Position numbers and translations under genes: made by a program. The notes beneath the pieces were generated by a model that saw nothing but the letters and a program-made list of their open reading frames with translations, had not been told where the DNA came from and did not search any database. From an uncultured Verrucomicrobia subdivision 3 bacterium (GTDB taxonomy: Bacteria > Verrucomicrobiota > Verrucomicrobiia > Limisphaerales > UBA11358), in assembly GCA_903872345.1 (NCBI GenBank), contig CAIQKM010000074.1, positions 54,592 to 118,591 on the forward strand: a stretch of 64,000 bases of DNA. Reading direction: 5' to 3'. This document shows, one piece after another, positions 47,403 to 56,651 of this stretch; positions within the stretch are counted from its first letter, which is position 1, and every line of letters begins with the position of its first letter.

Positions 47403-48758
47403 ATGAACCGCACCTCCTACACCAAACGCTTCAGTTACGCCGCCAGCGATACCGCCGGGCAATTGGTGTTTTGCGTGATCTCGTTCTACCTGCTCAAGTT
47501 TTATACGGATGTGTATGGCATCACCGCCGCCATGGCGGGCAACATCCTGCTCATCGCCCGTTGCGTGGATGCGGTGGACACCCCGGTCTGGGGCATCATC
47601 TTTGACAAAACCCACAGCCGCTGGGGCAAAAGCCGGCCCTGGTTCCTCTGGCTGTGCGTGCCCTTCGCCGTCTTTGGCGTGCTCACCTTTCTTACCCCGG
47701 ATCTTGGCCACAACGCCAAGATCGCCTACGCCGCCATCACTTACGTAACATGCAGCGTCCTTTATACCGGCATCAATACGCCGGTCACTTCCATCCTTTC
47801 CGCGCTCACCCCCGACCCGCAGGAACGCGTCACCCTCACCTGCTTCCGCATGTTTGGTTCCAAGCTGGGCGTGCTGGTGGTGAACCTCACCGCCCTCCGC
47901 CTGGTCACCTGGTTTGGCCACGGCGACGACCGCCTGGGCTTCATGCGCGTGATGCCTATCTACGCCACGGGCACGGTGCTGTTATACCTGTTCGCGTTTC
48001 GCAATCTGAAAGAAGTCGTCGTGGAAAAACGCCAATCCCTTTCCATCGGCAATTCCTTCAGCGCCATCCGGGGCAACTGGCCGTGGATCATCATTTTCAT
48101 CAGTAGTCTGTTTTTCTGGATCGCCTTCATCGCCCGTGTTTGCACCGCGCCCTACTTCTTCGAATACACCCTGCACCGCAAGGATCTCATCGGCGTGGCC
48201 AATAGCCTGGACTTTATCTCGCTCGCCACCGTGTTCTGCCTTCCGTGGTTCTGCCGGTTCGCCTCCAAGCGCAATGTCTGGGCGCTGGGCCTGCTCGGCA
48301 TGTTGCTCGGCCAGTTGATCGTGTACTGGGGTGTCCACACCGGTGGCTCCCTGCCGCTCGTGATGGGCGGCTGGATCTTTGGGTTTCTCGCCAGTGGCGT
48401 GGCCATGGCCATGCCGTTCTCCGTGCTGTCCGACAGCGTGGACTACGGCGAATGGAAGAGCGGCGTGCGCGCCGCCGGTTTCCTCACCGCCATCGGCGCG
48501 GCGTTTTGCCTGAAGGCCGGCAGCGGTCTCGGCGGCGCCCTCCCCGCGTGGGTGTTGTCCGCCTATGGCTACGTTCCTAACGTGGAACAATCCGCGACCT
48601 CGCTGCACGGCATCGAAATCGGTTTCATCTGGCTGCCCGTGCTGTTCTTCGGGCTCAGCATCATCCCGGTGCTCTTTTATCAAAAATACGAACGGATGGA
48701 ACCCGTCATCCACGCCGAACTGGAACAGCGCCGCGCCCGCGCGCAAGCCGCCGTCTGA
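47403..48758 (+). CDS. GPH-family (MFS) sugar:cation symporter
   Basis: 451 residues from the ATG at 47403. Glycoside-pentoside-hexuronide family features: FSYAASDTAGQLVFCVISFYLLKFYTDVYG at the start, and DKTHSRWGKSRPWFLW, the loop 2-3 signature. Twelve membrane helices can be traced. It imports a sugar or glycoside with Na+ or H+. A longer upstream in-frame extension lacks family similarity. Downstream genes (Gfo/Idh/MocA and GH2) point to an oligosaccharide or uronate as substrate. Confidence 0.9.
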   Translation: MNRTSYTKRFSYAASDTAGQLVFCVISFYLLKFYTDVYGITAAMAGNILLIARCVDAVDTPVWGIIFDKTHSRWGKSRPWFLWLCVPFAVFGVLTFLTPDLGHNAKIAYAAITYVTCSVLYTGINTPVTSILSALTPDPQERVTLTCFRMFGSKLGVLVVNLTALRLVTWFGHGDDRLGFMRVMPIYATGTVLLYLFAFRNLKEVVVEKRQSLSIGNSFSAIRGNWPWIIIFISSLFFWIAFIARVCTAPYFFEYTLHRKDLIGVANSLDFISLATVFCLPWFCRFASKRNVWALGLLGMLLGQLIVYWGVHTGGSLPLVMGGWIFGFLASGVAMAMPFSVLSDSVDYGEWKSGVRAAGFLTAIGAAFCLKAGSGLGGALPAWVLSAYGYVPNVEQSATSLHGIEIGFIWLPVLFFGLSIIPVLFYQKYERMEPVIHAELEQRRARAQAAV

Positions 48759-48789
48759 ATCATCAACCCTTTCAAACTAATCCAATACT

Positions 48790-49881
48790 ATGAACACTCC
48801 CCGCAAACTTGGTTTGGGCGTGCTCGGCCTCGGCGAAGGCCGCAGCATCATTTCCGGCGCGCTGAACAGCGAGCTCTGGAACGTGATTCAACTCTGCGAC
48901 CTCAACGAACAGCTCGGCCGCGAACGCTGCCACGAATTCAACCTGAACAATTACACGCGGTCCATGGATGAACTGCTCGCCAATCCCGCCGTGGATGTCG
49001 TGGGCATTTACACACCCGACCATCTCCACGCCGACCACGTCATCAAGGTGCTGCGCGCCGGTAAACACGTGATCTGCACCAAGCCTTTTCTCAACGATCT
49101 CACCCAGGCCCGCGATGTCCTCACCGCGCAGCAGCAGAGCGGCAAGCGCGTGATGGTTGGTCAAAGCTCGCGCTACTTCGCGCCCTTTGCCCGCCAGCGC
49201 AAACACTATGACACCGGCGCCTTCGGCGACATCATCACCGTGGAAGCCTACTACAACGCCGATCACCGCTGGTTCCTGAAAAAAGGCTGGGCTCGCACCG
49301 ATGCCTTCAAATGGCTCTATGGCGGCCTGAGCCATCCCGTGGATCTCATTCGCTGGTACGTCCCCAACATCGTCGAGGTAATGGGCTATTCCTCCCTCAG
49401 CAAAAATGGCCGCGACCTCGGCCTGAAAAACGACGACACCTTCCAGTTCATTTTCAAGTCCGCCGAAGGCATTCCGTTGCGCGTCAGCGGCACCTACAAC
49501 AGCCCCGTGATTCCGCTGGAGCGCGACAGCAACATGAGCTGCATTATCCGCTGTGCCAACGGTGCCAGCCAGGGCGATTACTACGATCTCCGCTACGCCT
49601 GGAAACTGGGCGAACAATCCGTCGTCGAAACTTTTGAGGACAAGGACGACTATTTCTTCCGCTTCGGCGGCCACTCGCACCACGCCGGCGAATATCAGAA
49701 TTACATCGAACACTTCGCCCGCTGCCTGGCGAGCGGCGAAACGCCCAAGCCCGATGTCTCGGAAGGCATCGTCACCGTGGCCCTGATGCAGGCCATGGAA
49801 GAATCCTGCGCGCAAGGCCGCCCGGTGAAAATCAGGGACGTCCTCGCCCGCTACCAGCTCGAAGATTTGCTAACGGCATGA
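48790..49881 (+). CDS. Gfo/Idh/MocA family NAD(P)-dependent oxidoreductase
   Basis: 363 residues. N-terminal Rossmann fold starts KLGLGVLGLGEGRSIISG; the catalytic Lys lies in HVICTKPFLNDL (EKP-type motif with Thr in place of Glu). The substrate domain has YGGLSHPVDLIRWYVPNIVEV and SHHAGEYQNYIEHFARCL. It oxidises or epimerises sugars, probably those released by the neighbouring GH2 enzyme. Its stop overlaps the first possible start of the GH2 frame (ATGA at 49878-49881). Confidence 0.9.
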   Translation: MNTPRKLGLGVLGLGEGRSIISGALNSELWNVIQLCDLNEQLGRERCHEFNLNNYTRSMDELLANPAVDVVGIYTPDHLHADHVIKVLRAGKHVICTKPFLNDLTQARDVLTAQQQSGKRVMVGQSSRYFAPFARQRKHYDTGAFGDIITVEAYYNADHRWFLKKGWARTDAFKWLYGGLSHPVDLIRWYVPNIVEVMGYSSLSKNGRDLGLKNDDTFQFIFKSAEGIPLRVSGTYNSPVIPLERDSNMSCIIRCANGASQGDYYDLRYAWKLGEQSVVETFEDKDDYFFRFGGHSHHAGEYQNYIEHFARCLASGETPKPDVSEGIVTVALMQAMEESCAQGRPVKIRDVLARYQLEDLLTA

Positions 49882-49969
49882 ACCCGCGCCCGCGTTCCAT
49901 GGCCAATCACCTGACACTATTCCAGTGGTTCAAGGAACGTGAACCATCAGCCCGCTTGGCAGAGTCAAA

Positions 49970-50024
49970 ACGCGGCAACCGATTCCCCCTCTCCCCGGGG
50001 GAGAGGGCCGGGGTGAGGGCGAGC
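49970..50024 (+). repeat. Dispersed GC-rich repeat (copy A) within the 5' part of the GH2 open frame
   Basis: A 55-base block beginning CGCGGCAACCG and ending GGTGAGGGCGAGCG, with an internal hairpin (CCCTCTCC with GGGAGAGGG). It is nearly identical to 56764-56817. It lies between two possible starts of the GH2 gene and is open in its frame (FPLSPGERAGVRASV). Confidence 0.85.
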
Positions 50025-50054
50025 GTCAGACCATATAATACCCCATTAAAAACC

Positions 50055-53000
50055 ATGTCCGATGGCTCCACTGAGCTTTCCCACGCGCAAACCCAACGCT
50101 CTCTTCCCGCCCAAACCTCCCGTTGCTTTTGGGCTATTATCTGTGCGCTACTCTTCACCACCACTCTCGTCCACGCCGCCACCGATCCACGGCACGACAC
50201 CCTGTTGGACGACGACTGGCGCACCATCGCAGCCGAAACCAACGCCGACCAATACGCCGGTTTCGCCGCGCCCGCTTTCGATGACCACGCCTGGCAAACC
50301 GTGTCCGTCCCCCACAATTGGGACGACTACGGCGGCGTGCATCGTCTCCTGCATGGCAACTACCATGGCAGCGCCTGGTATCGCCATGCCTTTACCGTGA
50401 ACGACGCCGAACGCGGCCGCCGCGTGTTTCTGTATTTCGAAGGCGTCGGCTCCTACGCCACCGTCTGGGTGAACGGCCGGTCCGCCGGCCACCACGCCGG
50501 CGGCCGTACCACCTTCACCCTCGATATCACCGACCTCGTCCACATCGGCACCATCAATGTTGTGGCCGTCCGCGCCGATGAACCCGCCGACATCCGCGAC
50601 CTTCCCTGGGTCTGCGGCGCTGACTCCACCGACCCCGGCTTTTCCGAAGGCAGCCAGCCGCTCGGCATTTTCCGGCCGGTCCATCTCGTCACCACCGGCC
50701 CCGTGCGCGTGGAACCGTTTGGCATCCACGTGTGGAACGACGCCACCGCCACCGCCACGAGCGCCGTGGTGCATGTGGAAACGGAACTGCACAATTACGA
50801 CCGCGCGCCCCGCAATTTGACCGTGGAAACCACAATCAACAATGCGCAGGGCAAACCAGTCGCCAAGGTCAGCTACAGTCCATCGGTGCTCGCCGGAGAA
50901 ACCCTCATCTGGAAACAGGATTCCCCCGAGTTGCACAATATCCGGTTGTGGTCGCCATCCACCCCCAATCTTTACACCGCCGAAACCACCGTACTCGATG
51001 GCCGGCAGGTACTCGATCACGTCACCACGCCGTTCGGCATCCGCGTGCTGCACTGGCCCGCGCCCGACGACACCAATGGCGGACCGTTGTTGGTAAATGG
51101 CCAGCCTGTGTTCATCAATGGCACCTGCGAGTACGAGCACGTCCTCGGCGGCAGCCACGCCTTTGGCGAGGAACAGATTCACGCCCGCGTCCACCAGCTC
51201 GAAGCCGCCGGCTTCAACGCCCTGCGTGATGCCCATCAGCCCCACAATCTCCGCTATCAGGAATATTGGGATCACGACGGCATCCTCTGGTGGCCGCAGT
51301 TTTCCGCCCACGTCTGGAACGACACCCCCGAGTTCCGCGCCAACTTCAAGAGCCTCCTGCGCGACTGGATTCGCGAACGCCGCAACAGTCCCTCGCTCAT
51401 TCTCTGGGGTCTGCAAAACGAAAGCCGACTCCCCGCCGATTTCGCCGCCGAATGCACCGCCCTTATCCGCGAAATGGACCCCACCGCCTCCAACCAGCGC
51501 CCCGTCACCACCTGCAACGGCGGCCGCGGCGTGGATTGGAATGTCCCGCAAAACTGGACCGGCACCTACGGCGGCGACCCGACGAAATATGCCGACGACC
51601 TCCGCCGCATGCATCTCGTGGGCGAGTACGGCGCCTGGCGCAGCCTCGGCCTGCATACCGAAGGCGGCTTTGTACGCAGCGGCACCCTCAGCGAAGACCG
51701 TTTCGCCGGGCTCATGGAATTGAAAATCCGGCTCGCCGAATCCGTGCGCGACCAAGTCTGCGGCCAGTTTCAATGGTTGCTCGCCAGTCACGAAAATCCC
51801 GGCCGGCTCATCGGCAAACTCCAAACCCAGGGTGGCGATGGCTGGGGCGACCTCAACGGCCTCGGCCCTGTCAACAACAAGGGCCTGCTCACGCTCTGGG
51901 GCGAACCCACCGACGCCTACTATCTCTACCGCGCCAATTACGTGTCCGCCGCGAAAGATCCCATGGTGTTCATTGTTTCGCACACCTGGCCCGATCGCTG
52001 GAGCGGCCCCGGCCGCAAGGACGGCATCGTGATTTATTCCAACTGCGAGGAAGTGGAACTGTTCAACGACTATCAACACGAGTCGCTCGGCCGGCATCGC
52101 AATGGCGGACGCGGCACGCACTTCCAATGGGACGGCGCGGATATCCGCTACAACGTCCTCTACGCCGAAGGGCGCGTGAACGGCAAGGTCGTCGCCACCG
52201 ACATCATCGCACTGAACAACCTGCCGACCGCGCCACATGCGGCCGAACTGCGCGGCCCCGAAACCGAGATCACCGCCGGCATGCCCGGTTACAATTACCT
52301 CTACCGCGTCCATTGCGGCGGCACCAACTATCAGGATTCGCTCGGCCAAATGTGGCTCGGTGACCAGGATTTTGTGACCGGCGAGAATTACGGTTCGCTC
52401 TCCTGGGCTGGCCGTTACGCCAATGTCTCCCCGCGCTTCGGCAGTCAGCGCGAAACGAGTGACCTCATCACCGGCACCCGCGACCCGTTGCTGTTCCAAA
52501 CCTTCCGCTACGGACGCGAGCAATTGCGCTATCGCTTCGCCGTGCCGCCGGGAGAATATCGCGTCGAACTGTATTTCATTGAACCCTGGTACGGCCGGGG
52601 CGGCGGCGACTGCACCGGCTGGCGGCTGTTCGATGTGGCCGTGAATGGCGAAACCAAGGTGCACAATCTCGACCTCTGGGCCGAAGGCGGCTACGACCAC
52701 GCCCTCAAGAAAACCGTTACCGCCACCGCCCGCGACGGCTGGCTGGAAATCTCCTTCCCCCACGTCGCCGCGTACGAAGCCGTGATCTCCGCCATCGCCA
52801 TCGCCACCACCGACCCGCTGGCCAAGACCCCGGTGCCGACTTACATCGCCCCGCCGCCCACAGCGAATACCAACACCGCCATGGCCATCGCCGCCCCGGC
52901 CGACGAAACCTATCCCGCCACCAACGCCACGCTCGCCGGCGGCAGTTTGCAATCCGAGTACGCCGTCCTGACCAACGCCAAAGAGGCGATCACCTGGACC

Positions 53001-53273
53001 ATCGAAGCCGGTCTCGGCGGCGCGCATGACCTGGAAGTCCGTTACAAATACAGCGGCACCGATCCGCTGCCCGTGGAGTTAAAAGTCATCGCGTCCGACG
53101 GTACTGTCGTGGACACCAAAAGCTGGAACCTCGCCCCGTTTAAGAAAGGCAAATGGAAATACTCCGGCCCCGAAGGCGGCCTAAGCTTCAACGCCGGCAA
53201 ATACACCGTTACCCTCACCTTGCAGGCACCTGGTGAGGTGCGCGTAGAATCATTGCACCTGCGGGCGCCGTAA
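50055..53273 (+). CDS. Secreted GH2 beta-galactosidase-like enzyme with malectin domain
   Basis: 1072 residues from the ATG at 50055. This start places a signal peptide (CFWAIICALLFTTTLVHA) near the N-terminus; the frame is open back to 49878, but that extension translates a dispersed repeat. Order: GH2 sugar-binding jelly roll (about 45-190, VSVPHNWDDYGG), Ig-like domain, TIM barrel with FNALRDAHQPHN, acid/base Glu in ILWGLQNESRLP and probable nucleophile in VGEYGAW. C-terminal to it are a malectin-like domain (about 735-900, FRYGREQLRYRFAVPPGEY) and a final CBM-like beta domain. It probably releases galactose or related sugars from extracellular glycans. Confidence 0.87.
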   Translation: MSDGSTELSHAQTQRSLPAQTSRCFWAIICALLFTTTLVHAATDPRHDTLLDDDWRTIAAETNADQYAGFAAPAFDDHAWQTVSVPHNWDDYGGVHRLLHGNYHGSAWYRHAFTVNDAERGRRVFLYFEGVGSYATVWVNGRSAGHHAGGRTTFTLDITDLVHIGTINVVAVRADEPADIRDLPWVCGADSTDPGFSEGSQPLGIFRPVHLVTTGPVRVEPFGIHVWNDATATATSAVVHVETELHNYDRAPRNLTVETTINNAQGKPVAKVSYSPSVLAGETLIWKQDSPELHNIRLWSPSTPNLYTAETTVLDGRQVLDHVTTPFGIRVLHWPAPDDTNGGPLLVNGQPVFINGTCEYEHVLGGSHAFGEEQIHARVHQLEAAGFNALRDAHQPHNLRYQEYWDHDGILWWPQFSAHVWNDTPEFRANFKSLLRDWIRERRNSPSLILWGLQNESRLPADFAAECTALIREMDPTASNQRPVTTCNGGRGVDWNVPQNWTGTYGGDPTKYADDLRRMHLVGEYGAWRSLGLHTEGGFVRSGTLSEDRFAGLMELKIRLAESVRDQVCGQFQWLLASHENPGRLIGKLQTQGGDGWGDLNGLGPVNNKGLLTLWGEPTDAYYLYRANYVSAAKDPMVFIVSHTWPDRWSGPGRKDGIVIYSNCEEVELFNDYQHESLGRHRNGGRGTHFQWDGADIRYNVLYAEGRVNGKVVATDIIALNNLPTAPHAAELRGPETEITAGMPGYNYLYRVHCGGTNYQDSLGQMWLGDQDFVTGENYGSLSWAGRYANVSPRFGSQRETSDLITGTRDPLLFQTFRYGREQLRYRFAVPPGEYRVELYFIEPWYGRGGGDCTGWRLFDVAVNGETKVHNLDLWAEGGYDHALKKTVTATARDGWLEISFPHVAAYEAVISAIAIATTDPLAKTPVPTYIAPPPTANTNTAMAIAAPADETYPATNATLAGGSLQSEYAVLTNAKEAITWTIEAGLGGAHDLEVRYKYSGTDPLPVELKVIASDGTVVDTKSWNLAPFKKGKWKYSGPEGGLSFNAGKYTVTLTLQAPGEVRVESLHLRAP

Positions 53274-53423
53274 TGCGTACCCGGCAAAGGCAGAGCGACA
53301 GCTCCGCTAAATCAACCCCGGCAGGGCGCATGCCCGCTCCGTGCGCGCCGTCATGGCGAACCAAAACGCCTCCGTTAGCAAGCATCACCCCCGTTAATCA
53401 GGGAGCTCTTGTTAGCCGGCGAC

Positions 53424-53451
53424 GGCGGGCAGAGTACTGCCCGCCCTTCCT
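53424..53451. terminator. Hairpin between the convergent GH2 and tolC genes
   Basis: GGCGGGCAG pairs with CTGCCCGCC over an AGTA loop, followed on the plus strand by CTTCCTT. It probably acts as a bidirectional or plus-strand terminator between convergent genes. Confidence 0.65.
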
Positions 53452-53467
53452 TGCCGTCCAAAGCCTC

Positions 53468-54820
53468 TTACTTCGCCGGTGCCAAATCCTGGCCAATGGC
53501 CCTTTCCAGCCGGGCGCGGGCGGCCACATAATCATGTTCCGCCTGGATTTGCGTGGTTCGGGACTGGGTTAGGGACGTTTCGGCGTCCAGCACATCTAGT
53601 TGTGTGCCAGTGCCGGCTTCGGCGCGGGCGCGGGCTTCGCGCAGGGCTTCGTCGGCCTGCTCCTGCACCTTGATTTGGGAATCAAGCGTTTCGCGGGCTT
53701 CGATGAAATCGGAATAAGCCGTGCGCACGGCCAGTTCTATCTGGCGGGACTGATCGAGCAGATCGGTTTTGGCATGTTCATATTGCGCGTTGGCCTGAAT
53801 TACTTTGCCGTGCGTCAGCGCACCGTCAAAAATGTTCCAGCTCAGTTGCGCGCCGGCATTCCAGCCGTCGAACTTGTCGCCCAAATCGGTGCTGAAGGAG
53901 GAATTCACCCAGTCATAACCGGCAAACACGGACACGGTGGGCTTGTAGCCGGACTTGGCGTTCACGATATTGAGGTCCGACAATTCCACCTGCTTGCGCA
54001 AGGCAAGCAGCTCCGTCCGGCTGCTCAGCGCCTGCTGGATGGCGTCCGGCAGCACCACGTTCCACGGGGCGGTGTTAAAAATATCGGTGAGGTTCAGCGG
54101 AATGTTTTCCCAGATGTCCCGCGGCAGGTTGTAGCCGAGCAGATTGGAGAGATTATTTTTGGCGATGCGATACTGGTTGCGCGCATGAATCAGATTCGGG
54201 CGTTCGTTGGCAACGGAAACCTCCGCGCGCAGCACGTTGAAATGCGGCACGGTGCCGGCATCGAAACGGCGTTGTTGATCTTCCAACTCCTTTTGCAGCA
54301 GATTCACGGAGGCTTCGTGCACGGTGATCTGTTGCGCGGCCAGCAGCACATCGTAGTAAGCCAGACGCACGTTCAGCAGCGTGTCGGCCACGGTGCTGTT
54401 GTATTGGGCGATCGCCTGCTCCTTGGTGGCCGTGGCGGCGCGGAAGGCGGCCTTGAGCCTGCCACCTTCATAAATGGCCTGGACGATTTGAATCCCGCCG
54501 TTCCAGCTCTGGTGCGGCGCCTGCGTGCCGGGATAATTCTGGACGAACGTGATTTCGTTGTCCTGATACTTGGCGCTGGCCTGCACCTGGGGCAACGCCA
54601 CGGCGCGCGTTTGCACCACCACACCGTGCGAGGCTTCGAGATCGTTCTTCGCCTTGAGAATGGTGGCGTTTTGCGCGAGGGCAATGTTCAGCGCATCGGC
54701 CACCGACAGCGGACGCGACAGCCAGGCGGCGGTATTGGTATCCATGCCCTCGGCCCGGACGGTTCCGGACGCAGCCAAACCGGCCAGCGCCAGGATCAAA
54801 ATGAGATTCAATGTTTTCAT
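53468..54820 (-). CDS. TolC family outer-membrane efflux protein
   Basis: 450 residues with a signal peptide (LILALAGLAASGTVRA). Two TolC-like repeats of long coiled-coil helices: SVADALNIALAQNATILKAKNDLEA near the N-terminus and LSSRTELLALRKQVELSDLNIVNAKSGYKP in the middle, with ELAVRTAYSDFIEARETLD and ETSLTQSRTTQIQAEHDYVAARARLERAIG at the end. It forms the outer-membrane tunnel of a tripartite exporter together with the HlyD and ABC genes across the divergent promoter. Confidence 0.92.
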   Translation of the reverse strand: MKTLNLILILALAGLAASGTVRAEGMDTNTAAWLSRPLSVADALNIALAQNATILKAKNDLEASHGVVVQTRAVALPQVQASAKYQDNEITFVQNYPGTQAPHQSWNGGIQIVQAIYEGGRLKAAFRAATATKEQAIAQYNSTVADTLLNVRLAYYDVLLAAQQITVHEASVNLLQKELEDQQRRFDAGTVPHFNVLRAEVSVANERPNLIHARNQYRIAKNNLSNLLGYNLPRDIWENIPLNLTDIFNTAPWNVVLPDAIQQALSSRTELLALRKQVELSDLNIVNAKSGYKPTVSVFAGYDWVNSSFSTDLGDKFDGWNAGAQLSWNIFDGALTHGKVIQANAQYEHAKTDLLDQSRQIELAVRTAYSDFIEARETLDSQIKVQEQADEALREARARAEAGTGTQLDVLDAETSLTQSRTTQIQAEHDYVAARARLERAIGQDLAPAK

Positions 54821-54831
54821 GCTATTTTAAA

Positions 54832-55497
54832 TCAACCTTTCACGGCCGGCAGATGTTTCATGGCTGCCAGCGAAAAATTTGTTATATGTTCGGCGAGCCT
54901 TTCAATGCCCGCCGCGTCCAGCGGCAAGTGCTTCGGATTCAACCGCGTGACCACCGGACGGCAATGATGGTAAAACACGCACTGGCTCACAACGCTGAAA
55001 GCACACTGCCGCACCTGCTCATCGCCCACCGGCCGGTCCAGAATCTCCGCCACAATCTGCCAGAGCACCGTCGCCATTGGCCGGATCCGCTCCTCCACCA
55101 GCGCATCCATCGCCACCGTCGGCTCGATCATTTCGCGCGACATCAGCTTGCCATGCCACGAGGACGACCCTTTGTCAAAAACGCGCCGCAAAAAAGAATG
55201 CACAAAGGCCCGGAGTTTTTTCTCCGGCGGCGTGCCGGGTTCCACCCCGGGCAGCAACGGATGCGCCTCAAACGCCTTGACATGCGCGTAACGCAGCACC
55301 TCGGTGTACAACCCCTCCTTGTCGCCAAAATGATAATTCACCGCCGCCACATTCGCCTGGGCGCGCCGGCAGATTTCCCGCACCGTGGCATCGCGGAACC
55401 CCGCTTCCGCAAACACCTCGCCGCCCGCCTCCAATAACTGGGTGCGCGTCGCCGCGTGCTGCCCCGCGGCGGGTTCGGCCGCCAACTTGATTCTCAT
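54832..55497 (-). CDS. TetR/AcrR family regulator, CecR-like
   Basis: 221 residues from the ATG at 55495-55497; an upstream TTG would run into the operator. The N-terminal HTH has TRTQLLEAGGEVFAEAGFRDATVREICRRA and VAAVNYHFGDKEGLY. The C-terminal domain (SREMIEPTVAMDALVEERIRPM) resembles CecR/YbiH. It sits next to tolC and divergent from the HlyD and ABC exporter genes, so it most likely represses both directions. The operators are at 55498-55539. An 11-base gap separates it from tolC downstream. Confidence 0.9.
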   Translation of the reverse strand: MRIKLAAEPAAGQHAATRTQLLEAGGEVFAEAGFRDATVREICRRAQANVAAVNYHFGDKEGLYTEVLRYAHVKAFEAHPLLPGVEPGTPPEKKLRAFVHSFLRRVFDKGSSSWHGKLMSREMIEPTVAMDALVEERIRPMATVLWQIVAEILDRPVGDEQVRQCAFSVVSQCVFYHHCRPVVTRLNPKHLPLDAAGIERLAEHITNFSLAAMKHLPAVKG

Positions 55498-55539
55498 GTT
55501 TGAAACAAATGATTCAAACAAACGTTTGACATGTCAAAC
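55498..55539. promoter_or_regulatory. Paired palindromic operators of the CecR-like regulator
   Basis: A perfect 16-bp palindrome GTTTGACATGTCAAAC lies at 55524-55539. Beside it, 55498-55519 is a second, imperfect palindrome with arms GTTTGAAAC and GATTCAAAC. Both share the GTTTGA half-site and lie in the promoter region between the divergent regulator and HlyD genes, next to the regulator start codon. Binding by the TetR protein is inferred. Confidence 0.75.
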
Positions 55540-55584
55540 TTTTTTTGTTTTGGTAGTGGCAAGTTCGCCGTCAGAAAGTCATCC

Positions 55585-56547
55585 ATGAAAACACGCCACC
55601 TCTTTGCCCTCGGAGCCCTGCTCGCCATTGTTGCCGCGTTGACGGGCTGCTCGCCGTCGCCCGCCGGCACCTGGCAGGGCTACATCGAAGGCGAGTATGT
55701 CTATGTGGCCCCGCCGCTCGGCGGCGCCCTCACCCATCTGACCGTGGCCCGCGGTGACACCGTGAAAGCCGGCCAACCCTTGTTCGACCTGGAGCGCCAG
55801 TCCGAAGCCGCCGTCGTCGCCCAGGCGGAAAAAGATCTCACGCAAGCCGAAGCGCAACTCGCCGATCTCCAGAAAGGCAAACGTCCCACCGAACTTGCCT
55901 CCCTGAGCGCGCAATTGGATCGCGCCCGCGCCAGCCTGAAACTCTCAACCGCCGAACTGGAACGCCGCGAACAACTGGTCAGCACCCACGTGATTTCCAA
56001 GGAGGAACTGGATCAGGCCCGTGCCCTGCAAAACGCCGACCAGGCCCAGGTGGACCAACTCACCGCCGATCTGGCCACCGGCAACCTCGGCGGCCGCGAC
56101 GACGCCATTACCGCCGCGCAAGCCGCCATGGAAGCCAAACGCGCCGCGCTAACCAAAGCCCGCTGGTCGTTCGATCAGAAACAACAGTTTGCCCCCGCCG
56201 ATGCAACCGTTCACGACACCCTGTACCGCGCCGGCGAATACGTGGCCGCCGGCAATCCGGTGGTGGTGCTGCTGCCGCCCACGAACATCAAAGCCCGCTT
56301 TTTTGTGCCCGAGGATAAACTTGCGCAGATCAAAACCGGTGCCGCCGTGACCGTGCAGGTGGACGGCGTGGCCCATCCCTTCACCGCCACCGTTAATTAT
56401 CTTTCAACCCAGCCGGAATACACGCCGCCCGTGATTTACAGCCGCGATAACCGCGCCACCCTGGTGTACATGATCGAAGCCACCTTCGCCCCCGCCGACG
56501 CTGCCAACCTCCGCCCCGGCCAGCCCGTGGATGTGTCGCTCAAATAA
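55585..56547 (+). CDS. HlyD-type periplasmic adaptor (YbhG-like) lipoprotein
   Basis: 320 residues from the ATG at 55585; the in-frame upstream ATG at 55531 lies inside the operator. Type II signal peptide with lipobox LTGC. Then a biotinyl-lipoyl-like domain (YVYVAPPLGGALTHLTVARGDTVKAGQPLF), a long alpha-hairpin coiled coil (about 70-200, LERREQLVSTHVISKEELDQA), a second half of the lipoyl domain and a beta-barrel (ARFFVPEDKLAQIKTGAAVTVQVDG). It links the ABC permease to TolC. The ABC genes follow 326 bases later beyond a repeat element. Confidence 0.9.
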   Translation: MKTRHLFALGALLAIVAALTGCSPSPAGTWQGYIEGEYVYVAPPLGGALTHLTVARGDTVKAGQPLFDLERQSEAAVVAQAEKDLTQAEAQLADLQKGKRPTELASLSAQLDRARASLKLSTAELERREQLVSTHVISKEELDQARALQNADQAQVDQLTADLATGNLGGRDDAITAAQAAMEAKRAALTKARWSFDQKQQFAPADATVHDTLYRAGEYVAAGNPVVVLLPPTNIKARFFVPEDKLAQIKTGAAVTVQVDGVAHPFTATVNYLSTQPEYTPPVIYSRDNRATLVYMIEATFAPADAANLRPGQPVDVSLK

Positions 56548-56651
56548 CGAAACCCGGCGAAAACCCAGTATGTACCAACCCTCGCCCTCCCAATGAACCT
56601 CAATTTATGGTTTGGCAACATTGAGAAAGCGGCCGCAAAAGTTTGTTTTGT

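Noticed and set aside
49878-50054. Using the ATG at 49878 as the GH2 start
   Set aside because: The ATGA overlap is tempting, but the first 59 residues include a translated dispersed repeat and precede, rather than form, the signal peptide.
50148-53027. 959-codon open frame antisense to the GH2 gene
   Set aside because: Ala/Gly/Val/His-rich shadow; the GH2 frame has signal peptide, catalytic motifs and malectin domain.
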